A DNA stretch of 64,000 nucleotides from contig NC_085051.1 of NCBI RefSeq assembly GCF_963662255.1, positions 56,025,101-56,089,100 on the forward strand, in the 5' to 3' direction. The notes beneath the pieces are model-generated. The model was not told the origin of the DNA. It did not search any database and saw nothing but the letters and a program-made list of their open reading frames with translations. A program made the translations under genes and the position numbers. The first letter of the stretch is position 1, and each line of letters begins with the position of its first letter. This DNA comes from Cinclus cinclus. Lineage: Eukaryota > Chordata > Aves > Passeriformes > Cinclidae. This document shows positions 49,301-61,991 of this stretch, piece by piece.

Positions 49301-52300
49301 CTTATGAGCATTTTTAAACAATGGTTTTGTTATTAAGACTCTTGGCAAAAAGATCAAGGAGAGGGAGGAGGATGGGGAGGGATTTTGTGTGTAGTCTAGT
49401 CAGAAGTTTGCAAGCCTGTTTTTGGAAGATGTAGTGGAATTTTCTATAGGATGGGAGTTTTCTTTTAAAAACAGGGCATAAAGGTCTCAAAACTTACTGA
49501 GAGTAGTTTCACTGCCGTTTTACAAACATGAATTTAATTCAATTTCTTTGATTAAAACAAGATTCTGGATATGGGGAAAAAATTGAGGTAGGAAACATGA
49601 TGAGTAGTTTATTCAGTCAGTTTTATTGCTAGCTTTACATTAATATGTGCAGTTAAGAAATCAATTAACTTTTAAAAATTATTTTTTAAATAACACACTT
49701 GTTGGTTTGGGTTTTTTAATATGCAAAAAAATAAAGCAATATGCAGTTCAAAAAAAACCACTCGACACTCAGAATTGATGTGGTGGCTTGTTGGCTATGG
49801 AGGCATAAGGAGTTTTTCAGGATATAAGATTGAGGGTAGAGACAGGGTTTGAGATGTTTGTGTCCAAAATGCTCCTGAATATCTGACTGAAAGTGACACC
49901 AAGTGTGGTCAAGAACTATGGTACATCAATTCTTTTACCAAAAAGAACAAGCAGAGAGAATGAGGCCTGGTTTCTGTGTCTACCTCTCTCAGCTGTGATC
50001 TCTGACAACCTTCCACAAGCTCATCTGGAGGGACATGTAATGCCAGTCTGCCTTCTGATGCCTAAATGAGTAAAACCAACAGCGAATCAGGGAAGTGGGT
50101 AGAAGTAAATTTGTGATCTCTTGTCCTTTGTGCCTCTGTAGGTCTGATCTGGCATGCTAGGAACCATGGGACTAAACTGCTGGAGTTCACCTGTCTTGCT
50201 TTAATATCTCACATTTAAGTAGAGACCCAAGTCGAAATCATAAAAAGAAAAAGTGTTTATGACTTTCTTCCCTGAACACTTGATAGAAGTTTATATTCAA
50301 ATTTTCACATTACTCTTTTATAAAGTATGCCTGTTTTAATAGAAAACCTAGTAAAAGCTGTTATTTTCTTTCTTTCTTTGCATATTCATTTATGATTGGG
50401 AGAGAAGATTTTTGAAATCCATTATTATAAAAAAGTATTATTAATTGCTGGTACCTCAGCCTTGCAGGACACAATTTGGAAGTAAGCTTCTGGCATCAGC
50501 TTTTTTTACAAGGATCCAGGTGATATCCCCTGTTGGTGGTATGACTCGGCATGCTGCTGAGCTCAGGGGTGTGTGGGAGTGCTGATATTCTCCTTGAGTC
50601 ACCTGTGCACTTAGCCCTTTGTGTGAGGACCAAATACATGCTTGTCTTACCCCATCTCAGGGCAAATTTTAAGCAGGTGCTACCAGTTTGGTGTTCTGGG
50701 AATTCTCGAACCCAGTGGCTGCTTTAAAAGGTAGGAGTGAAAACAGGCCAAGGAGGACACAGGGTGTTGTGCTGAATTTGTGATCATTTCTTAAAAGGTG
50801 CCTGTAAGAAAGATGGGAGCCAGCTCCTTTGGGCCTTTGGTGATAGGAGAAGGGGTGAAAGTTCTGAACTAAACAAAGGCTACTTTAGATCAGATGCAGG
50901 GTGGAAGTTTTTTTATTTCTGGTGGTGAAACACTGGCACAGGTTGCCCGGAGAGGAGGTGGATGCCCCATCCCTGGAAACATTTGGGGCCTGATTGGATG
51001 GGACTCTGAGCAATCTGTTCTAGTTGAAGATGTCCCTGCTCCTAGCAGGGAACTTGGACTAGATGGCCTTGAACTGTCTCTTTGAACCCAAACTATTCTA
51101 CTGTGGTTTGCTACAGAGGAAATAAACTAGCTCATGTTCTCATATGGTTTAAGAGGTATTTATTCAGAATTAGAGTGAGATACGACAGAGTCAAATAATC
51201 TTTCTAAAACATTCTTCAGAGCTGGAGTTTCTGTTTCTTTCTTCCTCAAACACCCTTCCCCTGTGAGTTCCCTGACAGCAAGCATTTCTTCTTTCATTTT
51301 CAGAATTATTATGGTCTCCCTGCTGTTCACAATCACCTGCTCAGGACTTTTAAAACAAGACTTCTCACCTGACTATTTCCTTCATACTCCTTGTTCTCAG
51401 GATTTTGCGGTTAGCTGCTCTAACCTCTTTCCTCCCACAATCCCAACCTCTTACCCACACTACCATGAATGGCTGCTGAGCCTGGCACTTCATTTATCCT
51501 CCTGCTAGAGCTCTAGGTACTGCAGAAACAGGACAAGTCTTATTTATTAAAGAAAAGCCCTGCCCTTGATTGGGCTCTGAAAGCACACAAGATGTGTGTC
51601 AGGAGACAAGGATGGACATAGGGTATCAGGTGATGGCCAAACAGCTGGGAACTCGAAGCTGCTCTTTGCTTCAGAGTCCGCAGGGCACAGCTGTCCCTGC
51701 TCATCCAGCGCTTCTGCTTGGGGAGTCCTGTGGGAGGGGAGTGGAGCAGCACGGTGCAGGGAGGGTGTGTGGCTGGGGCAGGCAGCATTCCTTCTGCCCT
51801 GAGCCCAAAGGAAGAAGCACAGTGAGCACAGGGATGTGGCTGCACTTGCAAGGTATTGGGGCTGCTTTTGTGGCTGCTGTAGCCATGTTGGTATCTGATA
51901 ACTCTGCAATCGTGTGTGAGTGTGACACAGTTACTGGTGCATGGCCCGGGATTAGCAGGGTTCTGAAAGGCAGGAAACTCAGTTTGTTCACGTCAGAAAT
52001 GAGTCTCAAGTACACAGTTCTGTTTAGATTCAGTTTGTAGATGAATGTGATAGAAGCAAAGACAAATGTTGCTACAGGAAGTAGAGTTTAGTCTAGATGG
52101 AACACAACTATGAGCTGGGTGTTTAGAATTTATTTTAATGTGAAATCTGCTTCTTATGTAAAAGGTAAGCTTCCTGATTTTCTCTTAGTTTGAGAACAGT
52201 TATTTTGGGTTTGTCATACAAGCATGGTCCTGGAGTTGAGAATCCAGGGAAGGCAGGAAAAATGCAGAGGAGTGATAGTCCTACCTCCATCCTTCTGAAA

Positions 52301-53467
52301 GACTGATTTTGGAACTTTACAATCTGTCAAGTGGCCTTCACAGAGGACACAGAACTTCCTCCAGTAATTTTAAAGGTATTTTCTCTAATTGGCTGGATCT
52401 TCTACCCCTTCAGGTTATCTATTTAAAAAAAAAAAACCAGGGAAGGGCAAGAAACCTGCCTGTAATTCTTAGATTTTATTTCTAGGTTTGAGTACCTTGA
52501 GGCTGCCTATTTATATTGAAAATGTTTATCGTAGGAAGCGAAGCAGTTTTGGAAACTTGCCATTTTATCTTGTGACTGTGTCTTTTATAGAATAGTGACA
52601 AAAAAAGGAAGCTGTATCCTGTCTTGTACAGCATTTTGCAATAGCAGGGAAAATACTTCTTACTGTTCTGTAACATGGAGATTAGCATAGTTTTATCCAA
52701 AACCTGAGAAAGTTAAAAAACTATGTTTCTCTACATGATATGTGCTTATTAAAGCAAAGTATTTTATTTCTTCCTGGCAAACAGTCCTTATTAATAAAAA
52801 AAAAGGTGAGAAGATGAAATTAATTGGAGGTAATTATTTGATGATTTTTGTTTAACAAATGCAGCTTGTAGGAGGAAATATATGTGGGTTTGGAAAGAAC
52901 AAAAAAGATTACTGTTTTAGGAGTTTCATGCTGGTGCTCAGAGATTGAGTCAACAATTTGCAGAAGCTCTAAAACAAAGAATTGAGGAAGGAATTGAATT
53001 TTTGTAATTTTGTTATGAGTTCTTCCTTTTCAGGAAAAAAAGTGAAGCCACTTGGTTCTGCCTGAGTAATTAATTGCTAACAATACCTGTATGTGATGGA
53101 GCTGCTTCACCCAGTGTAAAACTGTTGCACAGCTTAACACACTTGTCTCTGCCCATGTGGTCAATTCAGGATATCAGGGCATGGCAAGACAACTGCTACA
53201 GAGATTGATGCATTCCTTATTGCTTTGAAAAAGTCTGATCAAAGCACTGAAATTCATATAGCCTGAATGCAAAGAAGACAGGGGAAGTTTGAAAGCTTGA
53301 CTTAACAATGACTTTATGAAAAGGTGCTCTGCTAGGCCTGTGGAGGGTAGGGAAAGGGTAAGCATCAGTGGCATTAGTTGGAATTAATTGTAGAATGTTC
53401 ATAGAGTAATTATTCCTTTTTTTTCCCCAAATTCTAATACAGTTTCTGCATTTTTCTTCCCTACCAG
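43383..53467 (+). other. SGPP1: SGPP1 intron 1
   Basis: A 10.1 kb GT-AG intron between the phase-0 exons 1 and 2. The first few hundred bases are the tail of the CpG island; the rest is AT-rich. The only dispersed repeat I recognise is one CR1 3' end at about 50.89-51.11 kb. There are short poly-T runs (for example near 43539 and 43690) and a small TA run at about 44640-44651. The open frames inside, including one of 156 codons at 51570-52040, show no recognisable domain and I do not treat them as genes. Confidence 0.9.
50890..51110 (+). mobile_element. CR1 fragment, 3' end, in SGPP1 intron 1
   Basis: Contains ACTGGCACAGGTTGCCCGGA, ATCCCTGGAAACATTTGGGG, GGACTAGATGGCCTTGAACT and a terminal CAAACTATTCTACTGTG. 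Same strand as SGPP1. Confidence 0.88.
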
Positions 53468-53557
53468 TATCCCCTTATGTTTGGACTGATCCTGGCATTC
53501 AGCTGGTGTTCTTTGGTTTGCTGTAGTCGAATTTATATGGGAATGCATTCAATTTTG
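53468..53557 (+). CDS. SGPP1: SGPP1 exon 2 (residues 199-228)
   Basis: A 90-nt, 30-codon internal exon in phase 0 at both ends. The acceptor is a pyrimidine-rich tract ending CTACCAG, with a branch-point-like TTCTAAT about 35 bases upstream. The donor is TTG|GTAAGA. The peptide begins YPLMFGLIL and ends [11 protein letters not shown]. It supplies a transmembrane helix (about 200-217) and most of phosphatase motif 3 (SRX5HX3D): S218, R219 and H225, the expected catalytic nucleophile histidine. The aspartate that completes the motif is the first residue of exon 3. Too short to be found as an ORF; identified by joining its frame with exons 1 and 3 and by family similarity. Confidence 0.95.
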
Positions 53558-55212
53558 GTAAGAATATAATCTAATCTACTACTGAACTTCTGTTTTAATC
53601 CTGTTCTGATTTTATGAACTTCCATCACATTGAAGGTTTTACAGTGCAATAATTTTATACAGATGAATTTTATGGAATGTCCTACCATACAGAAACAGAA
53701 GATTTCCATTTCTTCAGCATAGAAATTGATAAAATATCTAGAAGTGGCTCTCACACTAAACTTATTCTTGTCTTTTATAAACTCAGTTCATGGTTGAAAC
53801 TTAACAGGTGTTTTATGTAATTTTTTAGTGCAGAAATTGATGACTGCTCTATAGTGTAGACTAAATTTTTCTCTACAGAGTAGAAATAATTTTGCAGAAT
53901 GAGAAAGTGACTGCTAAAGCTCATTCCATGTCAGCTGCTCAAAGCATGTGTACTTCAGAGTGCCACTCTACCTGCTAGAGTTTCATCTACCAGAGTTTCT
54001 AAAACCAGGTAACAAAGTTGTCATCTTTGAAAAAACAAACTCATTTGTTAAACAGGATTAAAACTCCCCAAACTGAAACACAAGTGTATGCAATGTAAAA
54101 ATGAGAAAACAAGAACACTACAAAGTGGTAATCGCAATGCAAGACTGCTAATTAGGCTGGCTAAAGATGTTTTTGAGAAGAAAAGCTAACAGACAGAAAA
54201 GGCTAAGCCTGGTAGGGAGTAGAAAAGCTGCCAGATGAGCACAGTGTAAAACGAGCATGGGAAGATAAAGCGGCTAAGAAAAACTAAATGACATTTTTGC
54301 ATCAGTAGTTAGGAGGCTTCCAATCTAAAACCACTCTGTCAAGGATGATGTGATGAAGTGATAGTTCAGCTGGCACAAAATGTCATACAACAAAGTCATG
54401 CAGAAAATAGTGAGCAAGCAGACAGGGCTATTTTGCAGTTTCACATCTGAATCCTCTGCAGAGTTTGAGGAAATGCAGTTCATCATGTGGTGCCTGCAAT
54501 ATACATCAACCACAGTGCCTAAGTTTGGGGGCAGTAGGTGGGAAATAGAGCAGAAAGTTCTTGTTGCTTCTGAAATGAACAAGTGTGATGTTTTCATCAG
54601 ACAATTTTACTAGAGCTTTTATCAAGCTTTCAATTAGTGGAAGCAAATAAAAATGATTCATTGAAGCTGGAGTAATGCAAACTCTGCTGATTGAAGTCCT
54701 ACCTCCTGGCTCATGTGGAAGAACTTAGAAGAATGAAAATGAAGGTAGGCCACTTTGTAGTGCTTGGGTTGCACAAATTCCTCTTTAACAATCGAAGGTG
54801 ACCAAAGTAGCAGAGAATTCCATGCACCTGAGTGTTCAGTCAACTGAAATTTAATGCTGAAGTAAAAAATAATTGGGTAACCTTTTTATTAAGAAAGGAC
54901 CTTTAAAAACAAAAGTAAAACTGAAAATCAGTTAGGAAGCCACAGAGGTTATCTCTTCCTCTCCTTTTGTATTTGGAAACGGTTCCCATTCTTCCAACAT
55001 TGTTAATTGTGAAGCTGGAGTGGGAAGTTAAAGCTGCTCAGCACTGCCTGGCTGCAGGGGTCCTTGACTGCTGCACCAGCTGCTGCTGCTGCCAGTGTTG
55101 GGTGCGTTGGCACCCAGGCCCTCTGAGCCACTGTTGAGCTGCTTCAGCAAACTTAAGTTGGCAGAACATATTTAGCTGGGCTGGATTTGTGCCGACTGTA
55201 GGTTGGAATGCC

Positions 55213-55231
55213 CTGGCCCTGACAGGGCCAG
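55213..55231. repeat. 19-bp perfect palindrome
   Basis: Arms CTGGCCCTG (55213-55221) and CAGGGCCAG (55223-55231) around a single A; about 18 bases before a reverse CR1 copy in SGPP1 intron 2. Confidence 0.8.
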
Positions 55232-55249
55232 CAGAAAAAAATCGTAAAA

Positions 55250-55560
55250 GAATCACAGAATAGTTTTGGGTTGGAAGAGACCTTTAAAGATCATCTAGTC
55301 CTTGCCCCCTGCAACAGGCAGAGACATCTTCAACCTGAACAGGTTGCTCAGAGCCTCATGTGACCTGACTTTGAATGTTTCCAGAGACAGGACATCCTCC
55401 ACCTCTCTGGACACCCTGTACCAGTGCCTCATCGTGCTCATTGGATAAAAAATGTCTTCCTTACATCCAGTCTGAATCTCCCCTTTTTTAGTTTAAAACC
55501 ATCACCCCTTGCTGTGTCACAGCAGGCCTTAACTAAGAAGTCCAGGCCTGCAACTTTGAA
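55250..55560 (-). mobile_element. CR1 fragment, 3' end, in SGPP1 intron 2
   Basis: Begins GAATCACAGAATAGTTTTGG and continues GGTTGGAAGAGACCTTTAAA, then CTGAACAGGTTGCTCAGAG, ACATCCTCCACCTCTCTGG and ACATCCAGTCTGAATCTCCC: the reverse complement of a CR1 3' end and ORF2 tail. It ends about 270 bases before exon 3, opposite in orientation to the gene. Confidence 0.92.
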
Positions 55561-55827
55561 GGATCCTTTGATCATAACTTCATCCATGATCTTGTCAGGA
55601 TGCAGGTGATTGGTTAATAGGTGATCAAATGCAAATCCTTACCTTATGTTTAGCATAAGAAAGATTTAATCCTGTAAAAGGGTAACGATGGGAATCCACA
55701 AGTCGCTTTTAACACTACAGCAGCTAGGCTTGTATTCTTGCTTGTATTCTTGTATTCTTCTTAATGTAACTTGATTTTTTTTTTTTTAATAGTTACTACA
55801 CTGAAACCATATCTTTCTCTTCAACAG

Positions 55828-56379
55828 GATGTTATTGCTGGATTTCTGTATGCTATTCTTATCCTGGTTGTCTTCCATCCAGTTGTGGACCTGATTGATA
55901 ACTTCAACTTAACTTACAGATATGCACCCTTAATTATCATCAGTCTCCATTTGGCCCTGGGAATCTTCTCTTTCACCCTGGACACGTGGAGCACGTCACG
56001 AGGAGACACAGCTCAGATCCTGGGCTGCGGTGCCGGCGTGGCCTGTGGCTCTCACGTCAACTACATCCTGGGTCTGCAGCTGGATCCTCCTCCCCACACC
56101 CTGCCCTTGTCTCTGTCCTCCCTCACCGTGACTGTGTTTGGAAAAGCCATACTGCGCTTGTTGATTGGAGTCATCGTTCTGTTGTTAACAAAAGTGGCCA
56201 TGAAAAAAGCCACGATTCCGCTGGCGTGTAAAATGTTCCGCATCCCGCACGAGGACGTTCGGAGAGCCCGGCAGCGCATGGAGGTCGAGCTGCCCTATCG
56301 CTACATTACCTATGGCATGGTTGGGTTCTCCCTCATGTTCATTGCTCCTTGCCTCTTCCATTTCATTGGTCTTTCCTGA
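55828..56379 (+). CDS. SGPP1: SGPP1 exon 3 coding part (residues 229-411 and stop)
   Basis: Last coding exon, 183 codons plus TGA at 56377-56379. It follows a CTCTTCAACAG acceptor in phase 0. The first codon, D229, completes motif 3. Hydrophobic segments lie at about 230-248, 260-277, 290-309, 329-349 and 388-409, as expected for the multi-spanning ER phosphatase. Recognisable conserved stretches include [16 protein letters not shown] (275-290), GSHV (302-305) and [16 protein letters not shown] (381-396), ending FIGLS. Third-position composition is less GC-rich than in exon 1, which sits in the CpG island. The frame is open for 19 codons upstream of the acceptor, but that part is not conserved SGPP1 sequence and is treated as intron. 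Confidence 0.96.
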   Translation, partial: DVIAGFLYAILILVVFHPVVDLIDNFNLTYRYAPLIIISLHLALGIFSFTLDTWSTSRGDTAQILGCGAGVACGSHVNYILGLQLDPPPHTLPLSLSSLTVTVFGKAILRLLIGVIVLLLTKVAMKKATIPLACKMFRIPHEDVRRARQRMEVELPYRYITYGMVGFSLMFIAPCLFHFIGLS

Positions 56380-56895
56380 GGCAGTCGGGTCACTTTTGAG
56401 TAGGGAGAACTGAGCTAGTTGCTTTTTGAAGAGGTGCACTAGTTTGCTAAGGGAAGGCCGGCCAGCTTGGCTTTAGCAGGGTCTTCCTATTAACAGCAAT
56501 ACAAAGCAGGCAAAGCATTTAAAGGGCTTTGCACATCTCTGGGGATGGTTTAGGGCCAGCAGTCAAGCATCAGTCCAGGAGAAGTGCTGACCTCTGTAAA
56601 TGCTTTTTTTGGACTTATTGCTGTAACCAAGTCTGTGTGTGTGATGCAGTTACTGTATCTGGGATGGCTGCCAGTCTGTACCTGTGTACACTGACCCTTT
56701 AGCAGGTATGTCTGACAGCTAATCAGAAGGCTCCATTCATGATCTGTTTGCCATTTCACAGTAATAATTCAAGTTGCTGGACCATAGAATGTTAAATTTG
56801 CTTTCTTCTATTCTTTCCTGAAGTCTTGCTTCAAGGTATTTCAGCTAATATGTATTTCTCATGGACCAAACTTGTAATGAGGTTGAATTTTTCTA

Positions 56896-56901
56896 AATAA
56901 A
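56896..56901 (+). terminator. SGPP1: Candidate proximal poly(A) signal of SGPP1
   Basis: AATAAA 517 bases after the stop codon, followed within 30 bases by a T-rich stretch and then ATGTCTGG. It is the first canonical hexamer after the stop. Confidence 0.5.
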
Positions 56902-57364
56902 CAAGCAGAAGCTTTTTTCTTTACTCCCCCTTTGCAGAGAAAAATGTCTGGATTGCCATTGGTAGATATCACTAGAGTATATATAATTCAGGTACTGTAT
57001 TTTATGGTTTAATAACTGTGCCTTTCTGTTGCTAAATTAAGAAATGCCATATGTACTGTGATGCAAAAATGCCTAATTTTATTGAAAATCCTAAGTAATT
57101 AGGCAGATATTAAAAAATGTTAGATTGTCCATGTTGTTGACGTGGTCCAAGTTAACAAGAATGTTCAGTTTTTCTTGATCAAAATTGCATAAGTGAAATG
57201 ACCCAGGAATTGTGTCCTTGAGCTCAAGGTATTGTAAATTAACAGTAGTCCCTTTTGTAAGTATTTTTAACATGTATTGTAAGTTACTGCAAGAGGATAT
57301 ATTTTTCTGGAGATTGTTTATACAGTGGATGGATATTCAAAATTAATTATTTAAACATATAAAC

Positions 57365-57370
57365 AATAAA
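57365..57370 (+). terminator. SGPP1: Candidate second poly(A) signal of SGPP1
   Basis: AATAAA about 1 kb after the stop codon. The downstream sequence is C-rich rather than GT-rich, so it is weaker than the others in this respect. Confidence 0.35.
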
Positions 57371-59950
57371 ACCACCCCATTCTGCAAAGAAATGGGCCTC
57401 ACTTATTATTCCAAATTAATCTAGGAGGACTGCTGCTTTTAGGTATTTCGTTACAAAATATAATACTTATTCTAGAAAAATCTGTATTTTTATGCATTAA
57501 CATACTATATTTAAAGGTGATGATAACTTTTATCCAGTTTAGATAGTTATAAGACAATGTAACAATTAAAGTACCCTTGTAATAATTCTGATTGACAGAT
57601 TGTGAGGAGTCAGGACAGTAAGGTCAATCCATGAAGTTTTTGATGTCTATATTTGGCAGGATTTTATTATGTACTTTTGGGCTTCTCATGATCCTTTTCC
57701 CTTCAAGTGTAATTTCACGTGCCTTTGTCTCTGTTTCATTTTGTCTTGTTCATGTGTTGCCTGATCTGTTCTTTTCACGTCAGGAACAGTTACTGCAGGA
57801 AGCACTGTCTTACAGACACCATTACTTCATTTTGTATTGTACATGTTTTTCAGGAGAAGTATCATTTGGTTAGGAAATATGGTGATTAGATAGAATACAA
57901 AGCCTACAGGTTTTTTTTTTTGTTTTTTTTTTGCAAACAATATTTGGTTTTAGAAGGGCTTTTTTTTTGTGTTGGAGATGATATCTCCAACCTGTTAATG
58001 TGTAGACTGACACAATTAACTTCACTTTCTTTGAAGCAAATGAGATTTATGGTACGCTGGCACTGGATGATGTGAAAAACTTAACTTTTCTGGTGCATTT
58101 CTCCAGTGTATCCTGAGTGCACTGCAATGAATGTATTCAAACTGAGGTATTCAGAACTGAGAGTGTGTTAAACAACTCCCAGAGCTGAAAAGACCTTAAC
58201 AAGTAGAAAATGGTAAGCCAGTTTCAGTGTATTTTTCTGGATTTGATTTTTGTATTTTTTCCTCTTTTGCAGTACAACGCTGAATGTGCAGTAAAAGGTA
58301 GATTGATTTTTGGGCTTTTGAGAGTGGGATTTCCACGGATTTGGCTTCACACACCAAGACAGCCATTAAATAAATAGCTGGGGGAATGTACATGAAATGC
58401 CTTATGCTTAAAGCCCTAAGCAAGTTTCAATTATGTTCAGTTAGTCTGCGGACTACTAATAGTGAAAATAGTTAATAGGATAAATTTCTCTGAAATTCAG
58501 GGCATATTCTCCTTAAATATCCTAGCTTTACAGTTTATAGCAAAAAATGTTAACATTCTAGTACAGAAAAGTGAGTGAGCAAAACTAATTTTTTAAGGTA
58601 CATATTGGACTTCTAGGAACTTCCAAGTTTACATCATAACACACATAGTTAAACCTGTATTTGCTCTCTTGTATTAATGGAACATGAGATGTAATGTGGA
58701 GGATCTGGAAGGGGTGAAAATGATCACACAGAGCTTTCAACAGGCTAAGGAAAATTGCACTGTAGCTTATTCTACTGTCATAAATGTGTTTTTTATGTTT
58801 TTATACATTACATTGAGTAAGTTCAAAATGTCACGTTCCATGTACCACTACCCAGGAAATGTCCATCAGAATGTTTATGCAGCACCTTCAGCAGCTACTT
58901 CACTGAAGTTTACATGAGAAAAAGGTCTGCTGTTCTATTTTCATGTTTTATAAGGGGCTAGGCTCGAGAGGGCAGTTAGCACAAAATGTCTTGCAATATG
59001 AATACCTTTAGAGAATAGGGAATCATAGACATACAAATACTTAAAAATCTGGGTAAAGTATTAGTATTGTACTATAATTTTGTTTACTGATAAGCCAAGA
59101 TTCCTTGGAGTTGGGCATAACAAAGCAGCAGGTAAAACTGGAGCACTTTCTTTGCCCTAATCTATACTTAGAGTTGAACATGAAAAATGTTTCTAGTGTG
59201 AGCACCAGCTGGTACCAAATTCTTTATAAATAAAGTGAACATAGCTTTAAGAAGTAACCAAATGTCTTTCTAGAAGGACAGTGTGCTTGAAACCCTTTCT
59301 GACTTGGTGCAAAAACATCCTGTTACTGAACTCCCTCAGTCCCAGAGGGAAATACTTTATAGAACCAGCTATCAATGCACATTTATTACAACCAGCTACG
59401 GGCTAAATTTGCCTTTTAAAATTATTGTATGAAATAAACCTTAAAACTGACAGGCAGATGGAGAGCAATTTGACATAAAATTCTGTTTTCTGAGACTCTG
59501 AAGAGACTCAAAATAGTCTGAGACTGCCTTAAACATAGGAGCAGGATTTTTTTCTGACCTGGCCCTCAGTCAGAATTGACATGTGCATTGCATCTTTGGT
59601 GAGTTTTAGAATCTGTTATTTAGGAAAAAATTTCATGTTTCTAAAAAAGTGTCGCTTTTGCTTTCTCCTGTGTGATCACCTGTGAAGCTTTTGGGTCTCT
59701 GATCAAGAGGTGGAGGAGTGACTTGAAGGTAAATGGGCTAACCAAAGGGACTTGGGGGTTGTTTATTTATTTGGAATTTTTTTAAGATTATGTACAGCGT
59801 TTATCCTGGGGAAAAAAAAAAACAAACAGAAAGATGCATTTCTTTTGAAATGGCATCTCCAAATGTGATGTGTGACTTTTGTGTTGTTTTGTTTTTTTCT
59901 TACCAGAACAGTGTTAGATTGTCTGGATATTATAAGCTAATATGCTTTCC

Positions 59951-59976
59951 TTTTTTTTTTTTTTTTTTTTTTTTTT
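59951..59976. repeat. Poly-T tract
   Basis: Twenty-six consecutive T in the SGPP1 3' flank. On the minus strand it is a poly-A run, but I see no retrocopy attached to it. Confidence 0.9.
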
Positions 59977-61985
59977 AATTACTGCTCTCAGTATTTTTTA
60001 CTCCATTTTTTGCTGATTTCTGAGAGTGTCCAGAACTTCTGCAAGCAATTACTACTTACGTGAAGATTGTAATTTTGAACTTGTAAATAATTAAGGGTTG
60101 TTAGCTGCAAAAATATGAAAACAAATCCTTGCATGCTGTAAGTAAATACATCTGTTATGCTAAAAGTTGTTTCTGTTTCAGTATTTGCTTTCTCAATAAA
60201 AAATTCCACTTTTCACACACAATACAGAAGATATTTAATAATTCGATGGTATGAAGGGGCATTGCTGTCAAACTCCTGCTAACTTTACTGGGAGATTTGC
60301 ACTTGGTTCTTTCCACACCTGAGAATGAAGCCCAAAGGACAAATCCATGCTGACCTGTGAGCAGGCTCAGTGTGTGTGATGTGACTTGGCTTCTAGATGT
60401 GATAGCCTTGCTTTTGGGTGATTCTCCTTGTTAAAATCACAATTAGCCCTGTTTTTACGAGATTGCTAAAGGGCTTAACCTGGACGCCCGTTCTCTGTAG
60501 GTGGAACTGGCAGCACATTTCTAATGCTCCCCCTCTGTACCATAATTCTGTGAATGAAGAGACCCCAGAATAAAGTCAGTAGATAAAATGAGAAGAGAAT
60601 TGATTTCTTGGGGTATTGTGACTCAGCTTACTGTAATTGATTCTTGAGTGCTCCTTTGGTCTAATGTAGAATGTTTGTTTGTTATATAATTCTGTATTCT
60701 ACAAACAACTTTGAGGAAGATTAACTTTTTTGTGGGAGGAAGTTGAATGACTTCTTGCCAGACTTTATTCTACAGGAAAGCTTAAATGGCCTTTTTGTTT
60801 CAAGAAAAAGAAGTAAGCCTGTTTTAAAATTTACTGCAAATGATATATTTGTCAAATTGATAGATTAATTGGGTCACTAATATCATTGTTTTTCTTGCAA
60901 TACTGATAAAAGCCAATGAAAGCTGAATTTGGAAAGAAAATGTGATATTGTGTGGCAGAGAGGATATTGTAGCACTCTAGGTGTTCTCTAAAATGCAAGT
61001 ATCTACACATGCTGGTTTTGAAGCAAATTTGGCCTTGCATTAGAAAAATTCCTTTGCATTCCATTCTGCATCAGAAATTATTTGCATGTTGGTAAGAGGC
61101 CTTGTAAGAACAAGAAGGAAAGCAGGGTGTGCTTGCAGTGTATGATCAGTAACTGTTCCTGTAGGATCAAAGGAGAAGAGAGGGTATGTGGGAAAATAGT
61201 ACCTTAAGGATACTGACTAGGAAATGTAAATAATTCCCATCAAGTTGGAGAATTTTTTTCAGTCACTGAACTTTGACTAAATTAGTCACTAAGTTTTCCC
61301 AGAAGTTTATTTTTGTTAGAAAGTGTAATGGAAGATAAAACTGATATTACTGAAATGGAAATTATCTTTTATGGCAGTTCTAGATGTCTAAATTATCAGA
61401 ACTGAAAAAAGATCAGTTCAGGAGCAAGTAATGGGAACAGTAAGAATAGAGTCTGAGGGGGATTTTGTATTAAACTTAATGCACTTAAAAATTATGCCAA
61501 AATTTGGCCCGCACTTGATTTACATGAAATCTGTAGTACAATATAAATACATATATACATATAATATTGTGTATTGGAGTTTAATTTTTTATGTATAGAT
61601 TTTTTTTTTTCTGGTTACTCAATTCCCTGATAAAAGGAAGTGTTGATAAAATACAAACCAGCTTTGTCTGTATAAGGTAAGGCTGTGTGTTAGAAACCTT
61701 TTGGGAAATAATGCAGTTGTAACCCAGTCTCTCAACCTCTTGGAGAACTTGTTTTTAAAAAAAACAAAACAATTGAGAGGCAAGCCCCGAGTTAGTTGAG
61801 GATCACATAATGGTTGCTGTATAATAGTGTACAACTGATGTTTTAAAAATTAATACATCAGAACTTTTTGTTATACTCTTGTTAATGATTTTGTACTCGG
61901 TGTGCACTTTCTGAGTTGTCAATTAATACTTAAGCTTATATTGACTGGTAACTGAAGTGTCTAACTTCATCTGCATTGTGTGGGT

Positions 61986-61991
61986 AATAAA
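61986..61991 (+). terminator. Candidate distal poly(A) signal
   Basis: AATAAA followed about 20 bases later by a clear GT/T-rich downstream element (GTTGTGTTATTTGTC). This is the best textbook cleavage site in the 3' flank. It would end a long SGPP1 UTR or belong to an unannotated transcript. Confidence 0.45.

Larger units (their letters stand above)
53558..55827 (+). other. SGPP1: SGPP1 intron 2
   Basis: A 2.27 kb GT-AG intron. It contains a perfect short palindrome at 55213-55231, followed at once by a reverse-oriented CR1 fragment (55250 to about 55560). A short tandem of TTGTATTC units lies near 55730-55760. Just before exon 3 there are two possible acceptors: TTTAATAG ending at 55792 and the conserved CTTCAACAG ending at 55827. 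Confidence 0.9.

Noticed and set aside
51570..52040. 156-codon plus-strand frame in SGPP1 intron 1
   Set aside because: No recognisable domain; overlaps equally long frames on the other strand, as expected for chance frames.
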